This document shows, in pieces, positions 1-4,324 of a stretch of 6,299 bases of DNA. The first letter of the stretch is position 1. Each line of letters starts with the position of its first letter. The DNA is taken from positions 1-6,299 of the forward strand of contig CAKOYC010000068.1 of assembly GCA_934130265.1 (NCBI GenBank), read 5' to 3'. The notes beneath the pieces are model-generated. The model did not search any database. It had not been told where the DNA came from and worked only from the letters and a program-made list of their open reading frames with translations. The position numbers and the translations under genes were made by a program. The stretch is from an uncultured Bacilli bacterium (GTDB lineage: Bacteria > Bacillota_I > Bacilli_A > RF39 > UBA660).

Positions 1-363
1 TGTAGTCAGGAAAGCGATAGATTTAAAGTATCAAATACAAGTGCTAAGCTAGATTATCCTATTGGATTGATTCAAGCAGATGAAGTAGCACTTGCTGGAG
101 GACGAGCATACTATAATGACAGTTATTCGCCAAATAGTAATTATTATCTATATAATGGTAAATACTTCTGGACGCTTTCTCCGTCTAGCTTCGATTCTAA
201 CTACTCGTATGCGTATGTTTGGTTTGTGATGCCATCGGGAAGTTTGCTTCCGTGGGATCACGTGGCGTATTCGCTTGGGGTCCGCCCAGTTATCAACCTG
301 AAAGCTAATACACTGATAACTAAAGGTGATGGCTCATCACTAAATCCATTCGTTGTATCATAA
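1..363 (+). CDS. DGR variable (target) protein, C-terminal part; 5' end outside window
   Basis: The reading frame is open from base 1 (120 codons then TAA), so the N-terminus lies upstream and the TTG at 67 is not a credible start. The visible part has a conserved-looking lead-in (YPIGLIQADEVALAGG, bases 55-102), then a Tyr/Asn-rich linker, FWTLSPSS at the start of the variable repeat, and GVRPVINLK at its end, followed by a 24-residue constant tail ending NPFVVS. This pattern matches C-type-lectin/FGE-like ligand-binding domains used as DGR targets in gut Firmicutes (family knowledge; the fold is inferred). Bases 173-289 are the variable repeat; replaced codons give S63, Y68, Y70, Y72, F75, L83, D86, H87, A89, Y90 and L92 (numbered from the first window codon). 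It is probably a displayed binding protein, but signal peptide, pilin or anchor regions cannot be judged because the N-terminus is missing. No other paralogue is visible. Confidence 0.88.
   Translation, partial: CSQESDRFKVSNTSAKLDYPIGLIQADEVALAGGRAYYNDSYSPNSNYYLYNGKYFWTLSPSSFDSNYSYAYVWFVMPSGSLLPWDHVAYSLGVRPVINLKANTLITKGDGSSLNPFVVS
173..289 (+). repeat. DGR variable repeat (VR)
   Basis: This 117-bp segment at the 3' end of the target gene aligns without gaps to 565-681 (constant offset 392). There are 15 mismatches, all at positions where the template has A: 8 become T, 4 become G and 3 become C. No template C, G or T is changed. Identity stops abruptly on both sides (172/564 and 290/682 differ). 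The last 13 bases, GGGGTCCGCCCAG, are identical in both copies and GC-rich, as expected for the initiation-of-mutagenic-homing end of a VR. GC content is about 53%, far above the flanking AT-rich sequence. Confidence 0.96.
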
Positions 364-370
364 AAGAAGC

Positions 371-402
371 GTTAGGCAAAATGACTCATCATTTTGCCTA
401 GC
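371..402 (+). other. Long inverted repeat after the target gene
   Basis: Arms 371-384 and 389-402 pair over 14 bp (one G-U) around a 4-base CTCA loop; the inner 11 bp are perfect (AGGCAAAATGA with TCATTTTGCCT). It starts 8 bp after the target gene stop codon and 82 bp after VR. The + strand continues with an A-run, not a T-run, so it is a poor intrinsic terminator in the direction of the genes. It may stabilise the 3' end of the mRNA, terminate weakly, or act as a DNA hairpin near the VR. DGR hairpins known from Bordetella phage BPP-1 lie only a few bases after VR, so this one would be unusually distant. Confidence 0.6.
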
Positions 403-413
403 AAAAAATATAA

Positions 414-442
414 ATGAAATTAAATATGCCAGAAGATATAAT
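414..442 (+). promoter_or_regulatory. Candidate promoter for template RNA / DGR operon
   Basis: ATGAAA (414-419) is followed after 17 bp by a perfect TATAAT (437-442). The expected start is near 449, about 115 nt before TR. A second -10-like TATACT lies at 444-449. It sits directly after the hairpin that ends the target gene, where a promoter for TR plus the accessory and RT genes would be needed. The -35 matches only 4 of 6 consensus bases. Confidence 0.5.
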
Positions 443-564
443 GTATACTTCAATTAGCTAGTAAATAATTTTCTATTTAGTTGAAAAATATGGTGCATTG
501 AAAAAAATATAAATAAAAGGGTAGTCTATTAACGGACCTTTTTCCTTTCTGTTCCTTTCACTTT

Positions 565-681
565 CGCTTTCTCCGTCTAACTTCGATTCTAACAACTCGA
601 ATGCGAATGTTTGGAATGTGATGCCATCAGGAAGTTTGAATCCGTGGAATAACGTGACGAATTCGAATGGGGTCCGCCCAG
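565..681 (+). repeat. DGR template repeat (TR)
   Basis: This is the invariant donor copy for the VR at 173-289, with the same length, no gaps and 102 of 117 identical bases. It contains 30 adenines, 15 of which are substituted in VR. Read in the VR frame it has 11 Asn codons of the AAY type, the usual DGR arrangement that lets adenine mutagenesis reach many amino acids. It lies outside any plausible gene: the frame is open from about 525 to 749 but has no start codon or ribosome site before the repeat. GC content is 47%, against a very AT-rich surrounding. In the cassette it precedes all three protein genes. Confidence 0.96.
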
Positions 682-824
682 ATTCCTACTATAAATTAGT
701 ATTATATATACTAACTTTGACCGTGAATTATCGATTAAGGTTGATAATCTGAGGAAGTAATGGTAATACCATAATCATAGATTGGAAACAAGGCTGGTCT
801 TTGGCATAACTATATGGGTGTAAA
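682..824 (+). ncRNA. Structured 3' spacer of the DGR template RNA
   Basis: This is the 143-nt noncoding interval between TR and the first accessory gene. Three hairpins can be drawn by eye: 696-702 with 708-714 (7 bp), 727-732 with 743-748 (6 bp, 10-nt loop), and 760-764 with 768-772 (5 bp, AAU loop). In the Bordetella phage BPP-1 DGR the RNA just 3' of TR is bound by the RT-Avd complex and primes cDNA synthesis (established for that system). The position and similar size here suggest the same role, which is inferred. The end also carries the GGGTG ribosome site (816-820) for the next gene. Confidence 0.55.
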
Positions 825-1229
825 ATGAAAATAAAAGAAAAATATGAAGAACTAAAAAAAGTTCATCAAGATGAAGTCGTGTTGTTTAAAGTTGGTAGCT
901 TTTATGTTACCTTTTCAAAAGATGCTATTGTTTTAAATTATTTGTTTTCCTATCAAATAAATAATTCAAAACTTGGTTTTCCAATTTCTGCTTTTGAAAA
1001 AGTAACAACGAATTTGAAAGAGAAAAATATCTCTTTCTATATTTTTGAAGAAGAAGAAAAAAATTATAGTAGTTGTGATAATTTATATAATGATATAGCT
1101 AAGATAGCTGAGAAAAGTTATTATAGTAAGTGTTCTAATGAGTTGTTGTTAGAAAGAATTAAAAATATAATTTCTGCTAATCCGGATAATTATAATAAAA
1201 TTAAGGATTTTATAGATGAATTCTACTAA
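825..1229 (+). CDS. MutS domain I-like DGR accessory protein
   Basis: A 134-residue protein. Residues about 5-77 resemble the N-terminal mismatch-recognition domain of MutS: an initial helix (KYEELKKVHQDEVVLFKVG), then GSFYVTFSKDA where MutS has GDFYELF-x-DA, then GFPISAFEKVTTNLKEKNIS matching the MutS stretch around GIPYHAVENYLAKL, and an IFEEE strand where MutS has ICEQ. The Phe of the MutS F-x-E wedge is kept (F26) but the Glu is Val (V28), so classical mismatch recognition is doubtful. Residues about 85-134 are helical and unrecognised; the clamp, lever and ATPase domains are absent. MutS-like small proteins have been reported as accessory genes of some DGRs; their function is not established. 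The ATG at 825 has GGGTG four bases upstream. The gene overlaps the Avd gene by 14 bp, so the two are probably coupled. Confidence 0.75.
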   Translation: MKIKEKYEELKKVHQDEVVLFKVGSFYVTFSKDAIVLNYLFSYQINNSKLGFPISAFEKVTTNLKEKNISFYIFEEEEKNYSSCDNLYNDIAKIAEKSYYSKCSNELLLERIKNIISANPDNYNKIKDFIDEFY

Positions 1230-1575
1230 TGATGGTTTTAAACTTCTTTCTAGTAGTGAAAAAACAATTGACTATATAAATAAACAGTTAATTAATTATC
1301 CTAAAAAAGAGGTAGTGTTAAAACAGAATATTGAAAAAACTATGTATCAAATTATTGAAGATATATATTCTTATAGAATAGAAGATACTAATAGAATTAA
1401 GTTGAAGTATTTAAAATCATTAGTAATAGAAATATCTATGTTAGATTATTATATGCGTGTTAGTTATAAGAAAAAAATTATTAGCCCTAAGAAGTACGTA
1501 TCCGTTAGTAATTTTTTAATTGAGATGAAAAAACTTTCTTATGGGGTGATTAAAAGTGAAAAGAAAAACACTTGA
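1216..1575 (+). CDS. avd: Avd-like DGR accessory protein, four-helix bundle
   Basis: A 119-residue, lysine-rich protein with four predicted amphipathic helices at about 10-27, 29-54, 58-86 and 91-114, the layout of the Avd/four-helix-bundle (23S rRNA intervening-sequence protein) family. Family-like features include FKLLSSSEKTIDYI at the start, the long third helix with LKSLVIEISMLDYYMRV, and a last helix ending YGVIKS. In BPP-1, Avd is a basic pentamer that binds the reverse transcriptase and template RNA and is needed for mutagenic homing (family knowledge). The ATG at 1216 lies inside the MutS-like gene and has AAGGA (1203-1207) at 8 bases; the stop TGA lies inside the RT gene. If TGA were read as Trp the protein would gain only three residues before TAA, but Trp is TGG elsewhere here. 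Confidence 0.85.
   Translation: MNSTNDGFKLLSSSEKTIDYINKQLINYPKKEVVLKQNIEKTMYQIIEDIYSYRIEDTNRIKLKYLKSLVIEISMLDYYMRVSYKKKIISPKKYVSVSNFLIEMKKLSYGVIKSEKKNT
1543..1548 (+). promoter_or_regulatory. Ribosome binding site selecting a GTG start for the RT
   Basis: GGGGTG lies seven bases before the GTG at 1556. The next in-frame ATG (1607) has no comparable site and would remove the first 17 residues, so GTG is the better start. The site is inside the Avd gene, which favours coupled translation. Confidence 0.6.
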
Positions 1576-2683
1576 TTATGATAAAGTAGTTACAATCGAA
1601 AATCTTATGGATGTTTATAAAATAGTTAGAAATAATACTAGACATAAAGAAAAGATTTTTGTATTTGAACTATTTTTTTCTTGTAATATTATATCTATTT
1701 ATAATAGGTTAAAAAGTGAAGAATATAGTCATGGAAGATATAATATATTTATCATCAAGGAACCCAAATATAGACTTATTATGAGTGAATGTATGCCTGA
1801 TAAAATAGTTAATCATTTAGTAAGTACTTATTTTTTATTTCCTTTAATTGATCCTTTACTTTTACCTATGAATGTTGCTACTAGGCCATTAATGGGGTCA
1901 AGTAAAGGTATTTGGTATGTAAAAAAATATATTAACAATTTAAAATATAAACATGATAAGATATATATATTAAAATGTGATATAGCTAAATATTTTTACT
2001 CAATTGATCATGAAATATTACTTGAAAAGTTAGCTAACTTAATTAGTGAAGAGAAAGTATTTAATTTGGTAAAAGAGATAATTAATAGTACTAATCATGA
2101 TTATATTAATGACTGTATCAGTAAAGCTGTTAATGAAGAAATCAAAAGACTTGGCAATCTTTCTATTAATGATTATCAAGAACATGTAGATAAACTTAGG
2201 AGTATTCCTTATTATAAAAAAGGAAAAGGCTTACCTATAGGTAATATGACTAGTCAAATATTAGCCGTTTATTATTTAAATGACTTGGATCATTTTATAA
2301 AAGAAAAACTTAGAATAAAGTGTTACGTAAGATATATGGACGACTTTATTCTTTTTCATGAGGATAGAGAATATCTTAAATATTGTTTAGGTGAGATTGA
2401 GAAAAAATTAGCAGAAGTTAAATTAAAACTCAATAAGAAAACACAAATAATAGAAATTCACCATGGCTTTTGTTTTTTAGGATATAGATTCATTTTAAAA
2501 GATAAAAAATTATTAATCTTATTAAACTCCCAAACAAAAAGAAGAGTAGCAAAAAGAGTTAAAAGTGTTAGAAAAAAATATCCAGATAAAACTGATACTG
2601 TAGTAGCTAGTTATAATGGATATTTAAAAAGAGCTGCTAGTGGAAGTTTTCGTTTTAAGAATGATTTGAAAATTAAGAAATAG
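1556..2683 (+). CDS. DGR reverse transcriptase
   Basis: A 375-residue RNA-directed DNA polymerase that copies the TR RNA with errors at adenines to make cDNA that replaces VR. RT motifs in order: IKEPKYRLIMSECMPDKIVNHL (residues 67-88, palm/fingers motif 1, key residues K71, R73, D82), NVATRPLMGSSKG (106-118), CDIAKYFYSID (141-151, first catalytic Asp D142), GLPIGNMTSQ (225-234), YMDD (260-263, D262 and D263), and FLGYRF (307-312), followed by a thumb-like segment with SYNGYLKRA (352-360). The IGNMTSQ segment fits the [I/L/V]GxxxSQ signature that separates DGR enzymes from group II intron and retroviral RTs, and is associated with low adenine fidelity. No maturase or endonuclease domain follows. 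The start is GTG; the first 20 bp overlap the Avd gene. The full length is typical of the family and all catalytic residues are present, so it is probably active. Confidence 0.96.
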   Translation: MKRKTLDYDKVVTIENLMDVYKIVRNNTRHKEKIFVFELFFSCNIISIYNRLKSEEYSHGRYNIFIIKEPKYRLIMSECMPDKIVNHLVSTYFLFPLIDPLLLPMNVATRPLMGSSKGIWYVKKYINNLKYKHDKIYILKCDIAKYFYSIDHEILLEKLANLISEEKVFNLVKEIINSTNHDYINDCISKAVNEEIKRLGNLSINDYQEHVDKLRSIPYYKKGKGLPIGNMTSQILAVYYLNDLDHFIKEKLRIKCYVRYMDDFILFHEDREYLKYCLGEIEKKLAEVKLKLNKKTQIIEIHHGFCFLGYRFILKDKKLLILLNSQTKRRVAKRVKSVRKKYPDKTDTVVASYNGYLKRAASGSFRFKNDLKIKK

Positions 2684-2694
2684 TAAACTATAAT
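2666..2694 (+). promoter_or_regulatory. Promoter of the ylbF-rsmD unit inside the RT 3' end
   Basis: TTGAAA (2666-2671) and TATAAT (2689-2694) are separated by exactly 17 bp. Transcription would start near 2701, giving a short leader of about 17 nt before the ATG at 2718. The -35 lies in the last codons of the RT gene and the -10 just after its stop. A second TATAAT overlaps at 2694-2699. No terminator is visible between the RT and this unit. Confidence 0.7.
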
Positions 2695-2708
2695 ATAATT
2701 AGATGGTT

Positions 2709-2714
2709 GGTGAT
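2709..2714 (+). promoter_or_regulatory. Ribosome binding site deciding the ylbF start
   Basis: GGTGAT matches the downstream part of the extended Shine-Dalgarno GGAGGTGAT and sits three bases before the ATG at 2718, which is the right spacing for that part. It favours 2718 over the upstream ATG at 2703, which has no site and would lie almost on the predicted transcription start. Confidence 0.6.
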
Positions 2715-2717
2715 TTT

Positions 2718-2984
2718 ATGCTTAATTGTTATCAAGAACTTATTTTTATGATTAATAATTCTCTAATTAAAAAGGAACTAAAAAATAGTCTAGAAGCTAT
2801 TTATAAAGATAATTATTTACTTGATAAAATAAACTTGTATCATAATACGTATGATGAAAATTTGCGAAGAGAAATATATGCTGATGAAAAATATAAAAAA
2901 TATAAAAAATTGGAAAATAGACTAAATTTTTTAATATTGTCTTGTAATAAGTATTTAGGGGAGATAAGAGATGAAGATAATTAG
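2718..2984 (+). CDS. YlbF-family small helical protein
   Basis: An 88-residue, almost entirely helical protein. It has the YlbF/YmcA pattern: an N-terminal helix (residues about 8-30), a middle helix around DKINLYHNTYDENLRREIY, and a last helix with YKKYKKLENRLNFLILSCNKYL. In Bacillus, YlbF forms a complex with YmcA and YaaT that steers RNase Y and affects competence and sporulation (established there; assumed here). In Bacillus the ylbF-ylbG-ylbH(rsmD) order is conserved; here rsmD follows directly with a 14-bp overlap and ylbG is absent, which supports the assignment. The start at 2718 is chosen for its ribosome site; a start at 2703 would add five residues. The sequence is divergent, so membership is judged on length, helix pattern and neighbourhood. 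Confidence 0.7.
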   Translation: MLNCYQELIFMINNSLIKKELKNSLEAIYKDNYLLDKINLYHNTYDENLRREIYADEKYKKYKKLENRLNFLILSCNKYLGEIRDEDN

Positions 2985-3507
2985 TGGAAAATATAAGGGA
3001 AGAAATCTAAATGGTTATAGTATAGAAGGAACTCGTCCTACAATGGACAGAGTAAAAGAATCTTTATTTGCTATGATTCAAAATTATGTTAGTGATAGTA
3101 ATTGTTTAGATTTATTTGCAGGAAGTGGTAACCTAGGACTTGAGGCTATTAGTGAAGGTGCTAGCTGTTGTACTTTTATAGATAATAATAAAGTGGCAAT
3201 TAAAACTATCAATGAAAACTTATCAAAATTTGATATAAATAATTGTAAAGTGTATTTAAAAGATTTTAATATTTTTTTAAAAGAAACCAATGAGAAGTAT
3301 GACCTAATTTTTATTGATCCCCCATATAAGACAGACTATATTAAAAAAGCTATTATTTTAATTGAAAAATATGATTTATTAAAAAATAGTGGTTTAATGA
3401 TTTTAGAAAGTGATGATGAATCTAAACTATATTGTAGTGATAGCTATGATATGTTTAAAGAAAAAAAGTATGGTGATAAGTTTATTTGGATTCTAAGAAA
3501 GAAGTAA
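2971..3507 (+). CDS. rsmD: 16S rRNA (guanine(966)-N(2))-methyltransferase RsmD
   Basis: A 178-residue class I SAM-dependent methyltransferase that methylates N2 of G966 (E. coli numbering) of 16S rRNA in the 30S subunit. The N-terminus MKIISGKYKGRNL and TRPTMDRVKESLF (21-33) are RsmD hallmarks. The SAM-binding loop is LDLFAGSGNLGLEA (46-59), an acidic residue follows after the next strand (D71), and the catalytic motif is DPPY (116-119). Length is normal for the family. AGGGGAG (2957-2963) lies seven bases before the ATG, inside the YlbF gene. It is cotranscribed with ylbF from the promoter at 2666-2694. In many Firmicutes coaD follows rsmD; here it does not. Confidence 0.95.
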   Translation: MKIISGKYKGRNLNGYSIEGTRPTMDRVKESLFAMIQNYVSDSNCLDLFAGSGNLGLEAISEGASCCTFIDNNKVAIKTINENLSKFDINNCKVYLKDFNIFLKETNEKYDLIFIDPPYKTDYIKKAIILIEKYDLLKNSGLMILESDDESKLYCSDSYDMFKEKKYGDKFIWILRKK

Positions 3508-3529
3508 TACTGGTAAAAAAAATAAAATA

Positions 3530-3538
3530 TGTTATACT
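3530..3538 (+). promoter_or_regulatory. Extended -10 promoter of the Bax-inhibitor gene
   Basis: TGT followed by TATACT (3533-3538) forms an extended -10 element; the -35 is poor (CTGGTA at 3510-3515, 17-bp spacing). The start is expected near 3545, with AGGAGGT at 3552-3558 before the ATG at 3563. The -10 overlaps the palindrome ATACTAGTAT (3534-3543), which recurs at the helicase promoter. Confidence 0.6.
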
Positions 3539-3562
3539 AGTATATAGAGGTAGGAGGTAAGA

Positions 3563-4204
3563 ATGAATAAGTTATATTCTAAAGTATATGGATGGCTGTT
3601 TGCTGGATTATTATTAACATTTGCAACAGGAGCTTTTTTATCAAGTTATGAAAATGCTATGATTAATTTGATGAATGGAGTAGGCTATATAGTCATATTG
3701 CTAGTAGAATTTGGTCTTGCTATTTTCTTATCAGCACGTATTCATAAAATGAGTAGTGCAACAGCAACCTTTTGTTATTTGTTATATTCGTTTGTAACAG
3801 GAATAACATTTTCTACTATCTTTATGGCTTTTGAAATGAAAAGTCTAATTTTAATATTCTTAATAACAGCAATTGTGTTTGGTATTTTTGCTTTATTTGG
3901 GACATTTACTAATCTGTCACTTGATAAACTTGGAAATACCTTGTTAATGATGCTGCTAGGAATAATTATAGCCAGTTTAATTAATATATTTGTTGGAAGC
4001 AACACTGTAGATCTTATAATTTGTATTATTGGTATGATAGTCTTTATTGGTTATATAAGTTATGATATGAAAAAACTACCAGTATTGTTTGATAGCCTTG
4101 GTGAAGAAAATGGGACAATATATGGAGCATTTCAACTTTATTTAGACTTTATTAATATTTTTATTTATTTACTAAGACTATTTGGTGGTAATGATAATAA
4201 TTAA
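3563..4204 (+). CDS. Bax inhibitor-1/YetJ-family membrane protein
   Basis: A 213-residue integral membrane protein with about seven hydrophobic segments: roughly 9-27, 38-58, 67-90, 94-113, 124-145, 148-166 and 185-207. Family motifs are VYGWLFAGLLLTFATG near the N-terminus, GTFTNLSLDKLGNTLLMMLLG (113-133), and the C-terminal signature YGAFQLYLDFINIFIYLLRLFG (187-208). D168 (in SYDMKK) and D195 (in LYLDFIN) correspond to the aspartate pair that forms the pH-sensitive latch in Bacillus subtilis YetJ, a calcium-leak channel (established for YetJ). The same activity is likely but inferred. The ribosome site AGGAGGT is strong. The gene stands alone between its own promoter and terminator. Confidence 0.92.
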   Translation: MNKLYSKVYGWLFAGLLLTFATGAFLSSYENAMINLMNGVGYIVILLVEFGLAIFLSARIHKMSSATATFCYLLYSFVTGITFSTIFMAFEMKSLILIFLITAIVFGIFALFGTFTNLSLDKLGNTLLMMLLGIIIASLINIFVGSNTVDLIICIIGMIVFIGYISYDMKKLPVLFDSLGEENGTIYGAFQLYLDFINIFIYLLRLFGGNDNN

Positions 4205-4209
4205 ATTTT

Positions 4210-4240
4210 AAGACTGAAACAAAATCAGTCTTTTACTTTA
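4210..4240 (+). terminator. Intrinsic terminator after the Bax-inhibitor gene
   Basis: Arms 4210-4217 (AAGACTGA) and 4225-4232 (TCAGTCTT) pair perfectly over 8 bp around a 7-base A-rich loop. The second arm runs into TTTTACTTTA, a T-rich tail. It begins six bases after the stop codon. Confidence 0.8.
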
Positions 4241-4276
4241 CAAAAAAATGTTTGTAAATATATGTCTTTTTTTGTA
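4239..4276 (+). repeat. Inverted repeat over the helicase promoter
   Basis: TACAAAAAAA (4239-4248) and TTTTTTTGTA (4267-4276) are perfect 10-bp inverted copies 18 bases apart. They flank the -35 and reach into the -10 of the helicase promoter. This could be an operator or DNA bend, but both arms are A/T runs, so chance in such AT-rich DNA is a real alternative. Confidence 0.35.
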
Positions 4277-4280
4277 TACT
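4252..4280 (+). promoter_or_regulatory. Promoter of the SNF2-type helicase gene
   Basis: TTGTAA (4252-4257) and TATACT (4275-4280) are 17 bp apart. A start near 4287 gives a leader of about 38 nt, with AGGAGG (4313-4318) six bases before the ATG at 4325. The -10 region TATACTAGTATGTAG matches the Bax-inhibitor promoter at 14 of 15 positions. Confidence 0.65.
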
Positions 4281-4324
4281 AGTATGTAGTTGCCACAAAG
4301 ATATATTGTTTTAGGAGGAATTTC

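Larger units (their letters stand above)
364..564 (+). other. Noncoding leader between target gene and TR
   Basis: No gene is seen in this stretch. It contains, in order, a 14-bp hairpin just after the target gene stop (371-402), a candidate promoter (414-442), an AT-rich stretch with a weak hairpin (462-467 pairing with 474-479), and a pyrimidine-rich tract from about 537 that runs into the TR. It is best read as the spacer plus 5' leader of the template RNA. The transcript 5' end is an inference from the promoter position (near 449). Confidence 0.55.
173..2683 (+). other. Diversity-generating retroelement (VR-TR-MutS-like-Avd-RT)
   Basis: This is the complete functional set for mutagenic retrohoming: VR in a target gene, TR, a structured spacer, two accessory genes and RT, all on one strand. 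The layout places TR first in the cassette, rather than directly before the RT as in BPP-1. No integrase, transposase, phage structural gene or terminal repeats are visible, so the cassette looks chromosomally resident beside housekeeping genes, although the region upstream of the window is unseen. Confidence 0.95.

Noticed and set aside
67..363. A separate 98-residue gene starting at TTG 67
   Set aside because: The frame is open upstream to base 1 with conserved-looking sequence and there is no ribosome site before 67; it is the tail of a longer target gene.
481..513. Second promoter TTGAAA/TATAAA before TR
   Set aside because: The spacing is 21 bp, too long for a normal sigma-A promoter; the 414-442 pair is better.
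515..543. Terminator just before TR (AAAAGG with CCTTTT)
   Set aside because: The stem is weak, AT-rich, and needs a 13-base loop and a G-U pair; a terminator here would also cut the proposed template transcript.
525..752. TR region as a decayed second copy of the target gene
   Set aside because: Homology is limited to exactly 117 bp, there is no start codon or upstream similarity, and all differences fall on TR adenines, which fits a template and not a pseudogene.
1573..1584. TGA read as Trp (genetic code 4)
   Set aside because: Trp is encoded by TGG throughout and the Avd protein has a normal length when TGA is a stop; read-through would add only three residues, so this single case is not evidence for recoding.
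1556..2683. Group II intron or retron reverse transcriptase
   Set aside because: There is no maturase or endonuclease domain, no intron or msr/msd structure; the IGNMTSQ motif, the Avd gene and the TR/VR pair identify a DGR enzyme.
3084..3290. Minus-strand 68-residue reading frame
   Set aside because: It lies wholly inside rsmD on the other strand, has no family features and no ribosome site; it is a shadow.
3775..4005. Minus-strand 76-residue reading frame
   Set aside because: It is antisense to the membrane segments of the Bax-inhibitor gene and is explained by that gene's composition.
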